From positions 1-64,000 of the forward strand of contig NZ_QRBF01000004.1 in NCBI RefSeq assembly GCF_003363265.1: a stretch of 64,000 nt of DNA, given 5' to 3'. This document shows, in pieces, positions 35,801 to 46,712 of the stretch. Under the pieces are notes generated by a model. The model searched no databases, was not told the origin of the DNA, and worked only from the letters and a program-made list of their open reading frames with translations. The DNA comes from Dyella psychrodurans. GTDB taxonomy: Bacteria; Pseudomonadota; Gammaproteobacteria; Xanthomonadales; Rhodanobacteraceae. The position numbers were made by a program, and so were the translations under genes. Positions within the stretch are counted from its first letter, which is position 1, and each line of letters begins with the position of its first letter.

Positions 35801-36037
35801 GGTTTTCTGCGGTGCAGGTGCCTGGGCTTGTCCGGGTGCCGTTTGTGCAGGCGCTGCCTGTGGCGGCGAGCTTGCCGGCGGTGTTGCGTTGGATGATGAA
35901 GACGTCTGCGTTGTGACGGGTGCGGAGGAGGGTGCGGTAGTTGCCGTCTGTGCCGTGGCAACCGTCGTCAATACACAGCCTCCCACTGCTAATGCCATGC
36001 GTATGGCAATAGCGAGGTTTTGATGTCGAGTGTTCAC
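32855..36037 (-). CDS. TonB-dependent outer-membrane receptor
   Basis: The 1060-residue receptor starts at a GTG (36037) that follows a GGAGG ribosome site by 7 bases. After the signal peptide comes a Pro/Ser/Thr/Gln-rich segment (about residues 30-78), then a TonB-box-like ITVTGS (85-90). The plug follows (SLRGLGAPRTLVLVDGQRW; IYGSDAISGVVNIITKKDF), then a 22-strand barrel ending YLKYEQKFF with the usual terminal Phe. It has no STN signalling domain. It imports a substrate unknown here, using TonB energy. The family is greatly expanded in Xanthomonadales for carbohydrates, peptides and metals. No sigma/anti-sigma genes adjoin it. Confidence 0.95.
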   Translation of the reverse strand: MNTRHQNLAIAIRMALAVGGCVLTTVATAQTATTAPSSAPVTTQTSSSSNATPPASSPPQAAPAQTAPGQAQAPAPQKTVTLQGITVTGSMIRSVDVETAQPVTELSHEALQQQGFVSVGQILQNVASVGSPGTSNQSSLGNIIGQYVSLRGLGAPRTLVLVDGQRWTTDIFGQTDLSTIPSSIIDRVEILQDGASAIYGSDAISGVVNIITKKDFDGVQLDTYNSTYAPGNDGRNAQFSLTGGKKFSRGSFLVNMTIQNTNGLTANDRAYSKYGYFSFGPNYPQSEQQSPYGTITGALNPATGLPVSLPQLANGPLTVNAGQNGMDIANYHVNTFGVQYPSPYFNNDYANSAFLETLIPNNRLRSYLFKGDYKVTDHVNASLIGTYNTNDSTVSIGGYPLSSLTPANGAHLAEALGLPPGTFPATYFPTLSANSYYNPLPGNNVQFNLPLQYPNRVVFNKIKQYGWRAGLDGDFSIGERQFNWDAGYSDYRYTQSSFGPGNLNLVHLYNAVGPSFLGANGVVQCGTPGNVIAGCVPLNPFSGAGGLTPAEINYLNIVAGTASHSEMKIANVDLSGDMFTFPESLGSGDATFAIGADHRGVSGAATPDQYTQLGLNTNLQQNPGRGSYGLNEAYLEMNFPVLKDMPGAQLLNFDLAHRFSRYTNFGNTNNNQFKLSWQPITDVLVRASYGTGFRAPAIANLYGGTMQSFTTYTDPCDVNFGLTGNPVVKQRCLNGFAGLPALPAGFTQLTANGSPVPAPNFTSTTPYFTGANSALKPETSRSYTAGIVYSPHYLTGLNITLDWYRIRIANVITLPTASSILDNCYLLGESQQCSQFQRTTAAGPAYGQVIDLLQALVNEGFVEERGDDLDLSYLFPDTPVGKFKIDSNSTYINSVKEQITHGGPVISNTLGAYDTVLGPIWRFRSTVNLNWSYKHFGATWTVRYYSSLSEPCIPPNPALSEVFPCNNPNKDLVNSPNGLNVQGGIAFNDLQLNWDAPWHGRIAVGATDIFNRKAPLSYTGVFSVAGPLGPTGTDGYSQFPYNPQYDIGRVVYLKYEQKFF

Positions 36038-36563
36038 GACAAATCCTCCCTGCGAGCTTGGGTGTGGGGACACGCATGCCGATTTCCTTCCCTGACTTAG
36101 AGGGCCACCGAGGTTGCGTTACGTGGAGGTGCGCAACCCATGAAGGTTTTATGAAGAAATCGAGGATTTCTAAAGAGCCAATTTGTTCGCGGATTCGTCG
36201 AATAAAAAACCACCGCGAAATCTTGTGCGGCGCGTGTCTCCTATACGCCGAGACAGTATTTGCAGTGTTGAAATTTATACGCGTCAGCTATGTGCGCGCC
36301 GGTCGGCGACGTGCCACGCGCGACTCCGCGCGAGCCCCAAAATCAATGCGTTATTCAAAGCCGGTGCCGACAGTAGCAACGCAGTTTGGATCAGCGGCTT
36401 TGCCGCTTGTCACAAAACATTTGCTGCAGTGCGTTATCGCCGATCGTCGCCTGGGAGCGGCGAAAGACTTTGCGTGCTTCGTCAGACGCGGATTCGCTGA
36501 TTCTTTCGGCTCGAAAACGGCCTGCTTGTTAAGGCTGGATGAACCGAATGGCCGTCTAAGCGG
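36038..36563. other. 526-bp AT-richer upstream region of the TonB receptor
   Basis: No supported gene; base composition is visibly less GC-rich than the flanks. It should hold the receptor promoter. A perfect dyad, AGAAATC-GAG-GATTTCT (36155-36171), lies about 120 bp upstream of the start and could be an operator. A second pairing is GTCTC/GAGAC near 36236-36254. The plus-strand frames here have no recognisable domain and I leave them out. Confidence 0.5.
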
Positions 36564-36929
36564 TTAAATACGCGTAGCCATCTCGATATGCAGCAGATCG
36601 CCGCAAATCTCGCGCAGGCGGGTCAGCAGGATATGGCGATGTGCGCCGACCTCCGCGGGAATCCGTCCGATGCCGTGAAGTTCCGCGCAGCGCAATGCGG
36701 CCTGATAGGCGAGCAAGGGGCCGGGCACTTCCGAGCGACGTTGCGCATCGCCTTGCCACAGCACGGCGATCCATCCTTCTTCCCGTTCGGTGCTCGATTC
36801 GTCCACCGGCATCAGCAACGTGCCATCGACCAGCGAGAGCGCGCAGTCGTGGCCATCGGCAAACTGGAACGTATACAACGGCATCAGCTCGGCGATGTAA
36901 TCGACGATGCGCTGGCTCAATCCGTTCAT
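36564..36929 (-). CDS. Hypothetical protein (121 aa)
   Basis: I do not recognise this small soluble protein. It has no signal peptide or membrane segment. It reads as a compact alpha/beta protein (YTFQFADGHDCALSLVDG; GPLLAYQAALRCAELHGIGR). I chose the ATG at 36929 because an AGGGGAG ribosome site precedes it. It is followed by the AT-rich region upstream of the receptor and is preceded by a hypothetical lipoprotein gene in the same orientation. Confidence 0.72.
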   Translation of the reverse strand: MNGLSQRIVDYIAELMPLYTFQFADGHDCALSLVDGTLLMPVDESSTEREEGWIAVLWQGDAQRRSEVPGPLLAYQAALRCAELHGIGRIPAEVGAHRHILLTRLREICGDLLHIEMATRI

Positions 36930-37027
36930 GCGACTCCCCTGTCCATGCTTAGCTAGCAAATACTAGCCAGTTCGGTTCGCGTGCGTCGATGTCTTCGCCT
37001 AAGTCGAAGGCATGGGCGCGAGCGTAG

Positions 37028-37435
37028 TCATGGCTGATTGATGGCCGACGTGAGTTCGGCGAGTTCTGATGCGGAGACGTGGCTTCTCATTGGCGCGATG
37101 CGATGCCCCTGATACAGATAAACCGTGGCCGTTCCGTCCTCGTGTTCGTACACGGAGACCTTGTCGCTCATTCCGCTCGAGTCCTGCAATTGAAATTGCA
37201 GGGTGGGGTGTTCGGGAATGTCCGCGCTCATGCCCGACCAGTTGTTGCGCGCCTGGATCCAGTGCGTCACCGCGGCGAGTTGAGTGCCGGTCAGCGTGCG
37301 GCCTGGCGCGTCATCGTCCGCAGGTTGCACGGACACCTGCGCGGACGTGAAGTCATGGACTTCGAGGCGCTGTGCGCATCCGACAAGGAGAAATAAACTC
37401 ATCGACATGAAAATCGAAGCAGTGCGTCCAGACAT
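37028..37435 (-). CDS. Hypothetical lipoprotein
   Basis: The 135-residue protein begins with a lipoprotein signal ending in the lipobox LLVGC, so Cys20 would be lipidated. The rest contains a helix (TGTQLAAVTHWIQARNNWSG) and a beta-rich stretch (SVYEHEDGTATVYLYQG). I do not recognise a family. The ATG at 37435 begins the signal peptide; the open frame extends 42 implausible codons upstream. Its role is unknown, probably in the envelope. Confidence 0.75.
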   Translation of the reverse strand: MSGRTASIFMSMSLFLLVGCAQRLEVHDFTSAQVSVQPADDDAPGRTLTGTQLAAVTHWIQARNNWSGMSADIPEHPTLQFQLQDSSGMSDKVSVYEHEDGTATVYLYQGHRIAPMRSHVSASELAELTSAINQP

Positions 37436-40173
<2,738 letters not shown>

Positions 40174-40193
40174 CCGGTGCTGCCACGCGTGAA

Positions 40194-40221
40194 AAACGGG
40201 GCCCTGCGGCCCCGTTTTTTT
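40194..40221 (+). terminator. Intrinsic terminator after icd
   Basis: A perfect 10-bp stem (AAACGGGGCC with GGCCCCGTTT, loop CTGC) runs directly into a T-tract ending at 40221. It begins 21 bp after the icd stop. Confidence 0.93.
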
Positions 40222-40326
40222 GGGCGGATGGGCGCCAGACTCGTGGCACACGACGAAGGTCGGCGATGTCGTTAAGATGATTGTGCATCGAGGATTCGGT
40301 TTCTTGCGTTCAAGGAGCAATCACGC

Positions 40327-41364
40327 ATGCGCGTCTCCGTCGTCTTAGGGCTGCTGGCTGCGTTTCTCGTCCCGCCAGTCTGGGCGCAATCCGCGCCTGC
40401 TTCGTCCGGCACCGCGCCGGCGCCTTCGCGCGAGAACGCGAAGTTGCTCGAGACCGTCACGGTTACCGGCGAGCAACCCGGGCCGGGATTGTGGAAAGTC
40501 AGCAAAGGCGATCACGTGATGTGGGTGCTGGGCACCTTGTCCCCCTTGCCCAGGCACATGGAATGGCGGTCCGCCGAAGTAGAGCAGACGATCGCGCATT
40601 CGCAGGAAATGCTCGAAGCGCCGACGGCGGAATTGAAAGTCGACGCGGGATTTTTCAGCAAGCTCGCGTTGCTGCCTTCCGTGTATAGCGCGCGCAAGAA
40701 TCCGGACGGCGAAGATCTCCAGCAAATTCTTCCATCGGACATGTATGCACGCTGGCAAGCCGTCAAACCGCAATATTTCGGCACCGACAGAAGCATCGAA
40801 TACTGGCGGCCCCTGTTGGTCGCATGGAAGCTCTACCAGAAAGCCCTCGACAAGGCGGGCCTGACCAGTGCGAGCGGCGTTACGAACGCCGTACAGAGGC
40901 TGGCGGACAGGCATGACGTCACACGCACGCCAGTCAAATACGAGCTGGTGGTGGAGCACCCGGGCGAGGCGCTGGATACGATCAAGCAGACCAACCTGCA
41001 CGACATCAGCTGTTTCAATCAGACACTGAACATCGTCGAGCACGACATGGGATCGCTGACCGCACGCGCCAATGCATGGTCCACGGGCGATATCGGTACC
41101 TTGCGCAGCATGTCGGTCAACGATCGCCATGAGTCGTGCCTGATCGCCGTGATCAATGCCGACGTCGCGGAGCAGATGGGGTTGCACGATTTGCCCCAGC
41201 GCATGGAGGCGGTATGGCAGCAGGCCGCCATGGCCGCCATGGCCCGCAATCCGCAGACTTTCGCCATCCTGCCCATGCGAGAAGTGCTTTCGCCGGACGG
41301 CTACCTGGCCCATCTCAAGGCCATGGGATACGCCGTGCAGTCCCCGGAAGATTTGGACCCATAG
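40327..41364 (+). CDS. Exported TraB/GumN family protein
   Basis: The 345-residue protein has a signal peptide (about residues 1-20) and the TraB/GumN (Tiki-like) fold. A GLWKVSKGDHVMWVLGTLSPLPR opening strand and a NDRHESCLIAVINADVAEQ segment carry the conserved polar residues. Some relatives are metal-dependent proteases; the activity here is unknown. An AAGGAG ribosome site supports the ATG at 40327. The DUF2167 cluster follows 74 bp downstream in the same orientation. Confidence 0.85.
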   Translation: MRVSVVLGLLAAFLVPPVWAQSAPASSGTAPAPSRENAKLLETVTVTGEQPGPGLWKVSKGDHVMWVLGTLSPLPRHMEWRSAEVEQTIAHSQEMLEAPTAELKVDAGFFSKLALLPSVYSARKNPDGEDLQQILPSDMYARWQAVKPQYFGTDRSIEYWRPLLVAWKLYQKALDKAGLTSASGVTNAVQRLADRHDVTRTPVKYELVVEHPGEALDTIKQTNLHDISCFNQTLNIVEHDMGSLTARANAWSTGDIGTLRSMSVNDRHESCLIAVINADVAEQMGLHDLPQRMEAVWQQAAMAAMARNPQTFAILPMREVLSPDGYLAHLKAMGYAVQSPEDLDP

Positions 41365-41438
41365 ACCGCCCTCACGGAGCCCCGGCTCCTGCTACATTTG
41401 GACGGGGTACATGGAGTCATCAAACCTAGGGGGAAGGA

Positions 41439-42281
41439 ATGAAACGGTTCTTTATAGTGCTTGTCGCGCTGCTGTTGGCGTGCGCGGGTGAAACGGCTTT
41501 CGCGCAGAGGAGTGCCATCTCGTCCCTGCCGTGGCAGATGGGTCCGACGACGGTCAAGCTTGGCGGCCATGCCTCGCTGAATGTTCCCGATGGCTATGCG
41601 TTTCTGGATCCGGCGGGAACCCGGTCGCTCAACGACGTCCTGCACAATCCGCCGGCCGAGCGGGATCAATACACGCTTGCGCCAAAAACGCTGAACTGGA
41701 TTGCGTTCTTCGCGTACGAAGACATCGGCTATGTGAAAGACGACGAGAAGCTCGAACCGGATGCCATCCTGCAGTCCTATCGCGAAGGAACGGCGGAAGG
41801 CAACAAGGAGCGCAAGGCGCGCGGTTGGGACGAGCTGAACATTCTCGGCTGGAGCGCCCAGCCCGAATACGACACGCAGATCAAATCGCTGGCGTGGTCG
41901 ATCCTTCTGGAAGATGCGCAGACACACCAGCACATCGTCAACTACAACACGCGCCTGCTGGGACGTCATGGCGTGATGGACGTCACGGTCGTCACGCCGC
42001 CGAGCAAGCTCGATGCGGCGATCGTCGACTTCAAGAGCACCTTGCCCGGCTTCCAGTATCTGCCCGGCGAGAGCTACGCCGAGTACCGCCCCGGCGATCG
42101 CGTAGCCGAGTATGGCCTTGCCGCATTGATCACCGGTGGCGCGCTGGCGGTCGCGGCCAAGAAAGGCTTGTTTACCGTGATCGGCGGCTTCCTGGTGGCG
42201 GCATGGAAGTTCTTGCTGATTGGCTTTGCCGCGGTAGGCGCCTGGTTCAAGAATCTCTTCAAGAAGAAACAGCAGTCCTGA
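41439..42281 (+). CDS. DUF2167 membrane protein
   Basis: The 280-residue protein has a signal peptide and the DUF2167 body (GPTTVKLGGHASLNVPDGYAF; WIAFFAYEDIGYVKDDEKL). Two hydrophobic segments near the C-terminus (about residues 218-238 and 241-265) precede a basic end (KNLFKKKQQS). The function is unknown. A GGGGGAAGGA ribosome site precedes the ATG at 41439. Its stop overlaps the start of the next gene by one base (TGATG), which suggests translational coupling. Confidence 0.88.
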   Translation: MKRFFIVLVALLLACAGETAFAQRSAISSLPWQMGPTTVKLGGHASLNVPDGYAFLDPAGTRSLNDVLHNPPAERDQYTLAPKTLNWIAFFAYEDIGYVKDDEKLEPDAILQSYREGTAEGNKERKARGWDELNILGWSAQPEYDTQIKSLAWSILLEDAQTHQHIVNYNTRLLGRHGVMDVTVVTPPSKLDAAIVDFKSTLPGFQYLPGESYAEYRPGDRVAEYGLAALITGGALAVAAKKGLFTVIGGFLVAAWKFLLIGFAAVGAWFKNLFKKKQQS

Positions 42282-43003
42282 TGATCCTGCACGATGGGCT
42301 GCTGTTGCTGGGCGGAGTCGTCGCGCTGTATCTGTACGACTCCGCTCTGCTGCTTTATCACAATGAAGTGATTCTTGTGAGCCGACGCAGCGGATGCGAC
42401 ATTTCAGGCGGCTCCGCGTTCGAGCTTGGCGGCAGGCACGTGTTCCTGCCGCAACCGCTATGCCCGCATCAACCACTCTTTCGCTTGAGCTGGCCGGAGC
42501 GTGGCATGGTCGATGCGAGTCCAAAACCCATGCGTTCCCGACGCACCCGAGTGGCGTTGTCGGTGATCGCGCCCTGGACGTTGCTACTGATGATGCTGTT
42601 CGTAGTCGGCCTGCCTTACACCTTGTTCGCCTCCAGCAGCTTGGCCGCGTTGCTGGCGTGGATCGTCGCGGTATACGTGGTGATCGTGGTCACCATGATC
42701 CATGTGTATCGCTACAGGAAGGCGCTGAATCTTTCCGGTCGCGCCGTCATGGCCATCGCCCTGGATGCGGTGCTATGCGCGCCGTTCGCGTTGAACATTG
42801 TGCGCAAGATCAGTTTGCGGCAGCGCTTCGACGTGGATCTGCACTCCCTGGCGGCGACGATGTTGCCGTCGCCCGCAGTGCACGATCTCACCGACATTCT
42901 CGGTCAGCGCATCAAGGTCAGCCTTGGATTTGTCGAGCCCGACAGCACCGAATCGCGCGCGCTGAATGCTTATCTCAACTCTTTCGAGGATCTGCGGAAA
43001 TGA
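42281..43003 (+). CDS. Hypothetical membrane protein
   Basis: The 240-residue protein has an N-terminal hydrophobic stretch (HDGLLLLGGVVALYLYDSALL) and two central membrane helices (about residues 91-115 and 118-140). The C-terminal part is soluble (RQRFDVDLHSLAATMLPSP). I do not recognise a family. Both ends overlap neighbours: TGATG with the DUF2167 gene and ATGA with the J-domain gene. The tight coupling argues that the three work together at the membrane. Confidence 0.8.
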   Translation: MILHDGLLLLGGVVALYLYDSALLLYHNEVILVSRRSGCDISGGSAFELGGRHVFLPQPLCPHQPLFRLSWPERGMVDASPKPMRSRRTRVALSVIAPWTLLLMMLFVVGLPYTLFASSSLAALLAWIVAVYVVIVVTMIHVYRYRKALNLSGRAVMAIALDAVLCAPFALNIVRKISLRQRFDVDLHSLAATMLPSPAVHDLTDILGQRIKVSLGFVEPDSTESRALNAYLNSFEDLRK

Positions 43004-43368
43004 CGGCTGTCGATATCGTGGTGATCGCGGCGGGCCTGTTCTTTGGCTATCGCCTCGTCAGCAATTATCTGACGCCCAATACCGGCGACGGGCAGTCTGG
43101 CACGCGTGCCCGCCATGAGCCGCCGCGACAGGACTGGGAGAAGCATTGGGAGCCGGCTGCGTCGAAAGCGCCGCCGTGGTTCGAGGTGCTCGACGTTGCG
43201 GAAACGGCCAGCGCGGCTGAGATAGAACACGCGTATCGCGTGAAGATCAGCCAATACCATCCTGACAAAGTCGCTCAGCTTGGTGATGATATAAGGCGGC
43301 TCGCCGAGACGAAATCCAAGGACATCAATGCGGCCTACGATATGGCGATGCGTCTGCGAAGGCAGTAG
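43000..43368 (+). CDS. Membrane-anchored J-domain (DnaJ-like) protein
   Basis: The 122-residue protein has an N-terminal membrane helix (about residues 3-20), a charged linker and a C-terminal J domain with the HPD motif at residues 87-89 (SQYHPDKVAQLG). J domains stimulate DnaK ATPase, so this should recruit DnaK to the membrane. It is shorter than DjlA and lacks the Gly/Phe and zinc-finger regions of DnaJ. It overlaps the upstream membrane protein gene by 4 bp. Confidence 0.88.
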   Translation: MTAVDIVVIAAGLFFGYRLVSNYLTPNTGDGQSGTRARHEPPRQDWEKHWEPAASKAPPWFEVLDVAETASAAEIEHAYRVKISQYHPDKVAQLGDDIRRLAETKSKDINAAYDMAMRLRRQ

Positions 43369-43458
43369 TCCCCCATGCTGCGCATCGTCCTGCCAAAGCC
43401 GGAACGATGCACCGAAGGCTCTTTGAGCTTTGTACGACGTCGAAAATACGTGCAGGCG

Positions 43459-44403
43459 CTACGCGCTGGCGCGATCGAGTGCGCCGATTTCGTCGACGCT
43501 GAGAGACAGCCTTGCCGCACCGATCAATTCCTGAAGCTGCTCAACGCTTGTAGCGCTCGCGATGGGCGCGGTAATGCCCGGACGAGCCATAAGCCACGCG
43601 AGCGCGACCTGCGCCGTCGTCGCCTTGTGCGCGGCGGCGATATCGTCCAGAACGGCGAGCACCTTCAAGCCCTGCGGATTGAGGTACTTCTTCACCGCCC
43701 CTCCGCGTGCGCTGCTCTTTGCCAGATCCGCTTCGCTGCGGTATTTGCCGCTGAGAAAGCCGCTGGCTAGCGCGTAGTAGTTGATGACCCCGATGTTTTC
43801 CTGCCGGATCAGCGGCTCCAGTTCCTTTTCGTAACCGGCGCGACTGACGAGGTTGTACTCGGGCTGCAGGCTTTCGTAGCGTGGCAGGTTGTGGGCTTTC
43901 GACACCTTCAGCGCCTCGGCGAAGCGGTCGGCGCCGTAATTGGACGCGCCAATGACGCGCACTTTGCCTTCCTCGATCAATCGTGCGAACGCGCCCAAGG
44001 TTTCGCTCAACGGCACCGTCGCATCGTCCTCATGCGACTGATATAAATCGATGTGATCGGTTTGCAGGCGTTTGAGCGAACCTTCCACGGCCTCGCGGAT
44101 ATTCATGGGCGACAGCCCGCGATGCTCCACCCACTTGGCCACCTTGGTCGCGATCGCGACACGATTGCGTTTGCCGCTGCGGGTGAGCCATTTGCCGATG
44201 ATGGTTTCCGATTCGCCGCCGCGGTTGCCCGGCACCCAGGCGGAGTAGACATCGGCGGTGTCGATCAGATTGAAGCCGGCATCGACAAACGCATCCAGAA
44301 GTTCGAACGAACGCTGTTCGTCAACGCTCCACCCGAACACATTGCCGCCGAAGGCGAGCGGTGCGATGGAAAGGTCGGAGCGGCCCAGTTGGCGCAATGG
44401 CAT
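43459..44403 (-). CDS. Aldo/keto reductase
   Basis: The 314-residue aldo/keto reductase starts MPLRQLGRSDLSIAPLAFGG. It shows Asp and Tyr in DTADVYSAW, Lys in AIATKVAKW and the active-site His in YQSHEDD, followed by an APIASATSVEQLQELIGAA cofactor segment. The substrate is unknown. I chose the ATG at 44403; the 17 upstream codons are not family-like. It is divergent from a LysR gene across 363 bp, repeating the arrangement at 0.3-2.3 kb. Confidence 0.93.
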   Translation of the reverse strand: MPLRQLGRSDLSIAPLAFGGNVFGWSVDEQRSFELLDAFVDAGFNLIDTADVYSAWVPGNRGGESETIIGKWLTRSGKRNRVAIATKVAKWVEHRGLSPMNIREAVEGSLKRLQTDHIDLYQSHEDDATVPLSETLGAFARLIEEGKVRVIGASNYGADRFAEALKVSKAHNLPRYESLQPEYNLVSRAGYEKELEPLIRQENIGVINYYALASGFLSGKYRSEADLAKSSARGGAVKKYLNPQGLKVLAVLDDIAAAHKATTAQVALAWLMARPGITAPIASATSVEQLQELIGAARLSLSVDEIGALDRASA

Positions 44404-44766
44404 GGAAAGTCCTCGGAATGGAGTGCGCGGGAGTGCCGCTACGCGGCGGCACAAGACTATTCCGAGGTGGGTGCCCGAGCGCGTGAATCAAGCTGAGCAG
44501 GCGCAGTCTCTTTCGTTGCAGCGGTCGGACAAGGGAAGTTGGGCGACGTCCACTTCGATTTGGCTGGCCGTCGGGCGACCGCAGGACGCCGCGTCCGGGC
44601 GCCAAGCGAGTTGGGTGGGCGTTGCGTATCCGTGCAGAAACAGCAGGTCGATCCATGGCGAGCGCATGGCGGGTTCCAATCCGGGGTTGGGGAGTGCTCA
44701 AGGTAATGGCATGTCCCGACCCGAAAAAGCGATATATTCGCAAGGCAGATTTGAGGGATATTCAAC
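44404..44766. other. 363-bp divergent intergenic region
   Basis: No supported gene. Both strands carry short open frames that do not look like proteins. It should hold the promoters of the aldo/keto reductase and the LysR regulator. I see no strong palindrome. A GAGGG ribosome site precedes the LysR start. Confidence 0.5.
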
Positions 44767-45684
44767 ATGAGTCGAGTTCCACTCAGTCTCTTGCAGCAAT
44801 TCGTGCATGTGGCACGTTTGGGCAATCTTTCGCGCGCGGCGGATCAGGCCAACCTCACCGTAAGCGCGCTCAGCCATCAGATGCGCCAGTTGGAAGAACG
44901 CCTGGAGCGGCGCCTGTTCGAGCGTGGCCCACGTGGCGTCACCCTTACGGTGGAAGGCTGCGAGTTGCTCGAAGCGGTGGGCGAGCATTTCGACGGCATC
45001 GAGCATGCGCTGTCGCGCTATCGCGAGCGTCGCCACGATGCGCTGAGCCTGAGTGCGAGTCCCGGCATTACCTCCAGCTGGCTGATGCCGCGACTGCCGC
45101 GATTGCTGGCGGCGTATCCCGAGCTGCAGCTCAATCTGCAATCCACGTCCGCGCTGGTGAATTTCGAACGCGAGGCGGTCGATGCCGCGTTGCGTTACGG
45201 GAAAGGCGAGTGGGAGGGATTGCGCAGCGAGTATCTGTTCGGGGAGTGGATTGCGCCGGTGGCGGCGCCGGAGCTGGTGGAGCGCATGGCCGGCGCCGAT
45301 CCGCTCGATCTGACGCGGTGGCCGTTGATTGGTGATCCCAATCGCAACAATCGTTGGAACGATTGGTTTGCGCACTACGGCGGACAGCCGCCGCACCGTT
45401 ACGTGGCGCACGTCGATACCGTGGATGCCTTGCGCCAGGCCGCGCTCGAAGGACTGGGCGTGGCGCTGGGGCGCATGGTCACGTCCAAGTCGCTGATCGA
45501 TGCCGGCCGGTTGGTGGTGCTGGGCGATCGCTATCTGCCCGTGCCCGAGGCGTATTACCTCGTGTATCCGCCGCGTTCCGAAGATCATCGTGGCATGGCC
45601 ACATTTCGCCAATGGCTGCTCGAAGAAGCCGACAGCTATTGTCGCCAGATGCCGCAACTGCGTCGTGACGACGCAGTTGCATGA
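44767..45684 (+). CDS. LysR family regulator (GcvA-like)
   Basis: The 305-residue regulator has an N-terminal winged helix (LLQQFVHVARLGNLSRAADQ; SALSHQMRQLEERLERRLFER) and a substrate-binding domain with a GcvA/AmpR-like pattern (SWLMPRLPRLLAAYPELQL; VDAALRYGKGEWEGL). It probably controls the divergent aldo/keto reductase. It ends 20 bp before the convergent TonB-C-like gene. Confidence 0.92.
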   Translation: MSRVPLSLLQQFVHVARLGNLSRAADQANLTVSALSHQMRQLEERLERRLFERGPRGVTLTVEGCELLEAVGEHFDGIEHALSRYRERRHDALSLSASPGITSSWLMPRLPRLLAAYPELQLNLQSTSALVNFEREAVDAALRYGKGEWEGLRSEYLFGEWIAPVAAPELVERMAGADPLDLTRWPLIGDPNRNNRWNDWFAHYGGQPPHRYVAHVDTVDALRQAALEGLGVALGRMVTSKSLIDAGRLVVLGDRYLPVPEAYYLVYPPRSEDHRGMATFRQWLLEEADSYCRQMPQLRRDDAVA

Positions 45685-45704
45685 TTCGTCGGCGACGCGC
45701 CGTC

Positions 45705-46556
45705 CTACGGGGCGAGTGGCGTTGCCAGGCTCAAGTTCGGGTCGAGCTGCGTAAGGCCCTGAGTGGGGATGGCATCCGGAGTGACGGGCGCGGCGTGCTC
45801 GGCTTGCAGCCACGCAATCGGTTGACGCGGACCGGGAATATAACCTTCCCACTTGCCGTACGTGTCCTCGTCGTGCCCCAAGGTGTGGATGTTGAAATTC
45901 ACGGGGACACGCACGTACCAGTAGGGGTAAGAAGTCTGCTTGCCCGTCGTCGGCGTGTTGAAAGTCCATTCCCTTGCTGCTTTTAACGCCGCATCTTCTA
46001 GCAGGCCCCGGTAGTAGCGCATCTGATTCTCGCTACCGTATTCCCCAAGATTGACCTGTTCGGCGGCGACATCTTCCACTTGCCCTTGTTTGCCGATGCG
46101 CAGCAGCAGAAAAACGGTGCCGTCGACTCGCGCATCGACCGCCGTTCGCGGATAGCGAGGCGTGGTGATGTATTTCTCGCTGACAATATCGCTGCTCTTG
46201 TCGCCGGTCTCGCCAAAGGTCGCGCCGATGATGCCGATGGAATTGTGTGTGTCGTCGACGCGTTTCGCGAGGATGCGCAAATTCATGCGTGCGCGTTCTA
46301 TCACGGCAACTTTGTCATCAAGCTTGAATTTCCAGCTTGGTACGTTGTTTTTGATGAGTTGAAGGACGACGAGAGGAATTTTTTCCGGGTGATCGATGGA
46401 ATAGTCGTGCACGCTGCCGTCGGGCATGACTTCGATCCATCCTGTCACCAGCATGCTGGCTTCAGCGGTTTTGCGAATGTCGCTTGGTCCGGCGGCCAAC
46501 ACTGCGCTCGACATCGCCGCACACAGCAGTGCGGCCATCCAATGCTTTGCGTACAT
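45705..46556 (-). CDS. Exported TonB-C-domain-like protein
   Basis: The 283-residue protein has a signal peptide (about residues 1-21). Its middle domain (about 125-215) resembles the TonB C-terminal domain (TPRYPRTAVDARVDGTVFLLL; KAAREWTFNTPTTG). It lacks the Pro-rich spacer and stable anchor of an energy transducer, so it is probably a periplasmic protein. The function is unknown. The ATG at 46556 follows a GGGGGACC ribosome site and begins the signal peptide. Confidence 0.75.
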   Translation of the reverse strand: MYAKHWMAALLCAAMSSAVLAAGPSDIRKTAEASMLVTGWIEVMPDGSVHDYSIDHPEKIPLVVLQLIKNNVPSWKFKLDDKVAVIERARMNLRILAKRVDDTHNSIGIIGATFGETGDKSSDIVSEKYITTPRYPRTAVDARVDGTVFLLLRIGKQGQVEDVAAEQVNLGEYGSENQMRYYRGLLEDAALKAAREWTFNTPTTGKQTSYPYWYVRVPVNFNIHTLGHDEDTYGKWEGYIPGPRQPIAWLQAEHAAPVTPDAIPTQGLTQLDPNLSLATPLAP

Positions 46557-46712
46557 AGGTCCCCCCTGATGTAGTCCGAGTATAGCGTTGTGTGCAGCAA
46601 GGAAATGACGGGGCGCGCCGACAACCCCCACGACGCATCCACGTAGAATACGCAGGCCGACCACCTATAGGTCGACACCAACAGCCATCCGCAACATCCA
46701 TAAGGATTTCCT

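Noticed and set aside
36058..36567. 169-codon plus-strand open frame upstream of the TonB receptor
   Set aside because: No recognisable domain, no ribosome site, and it covers the likely promoter of the receptor.
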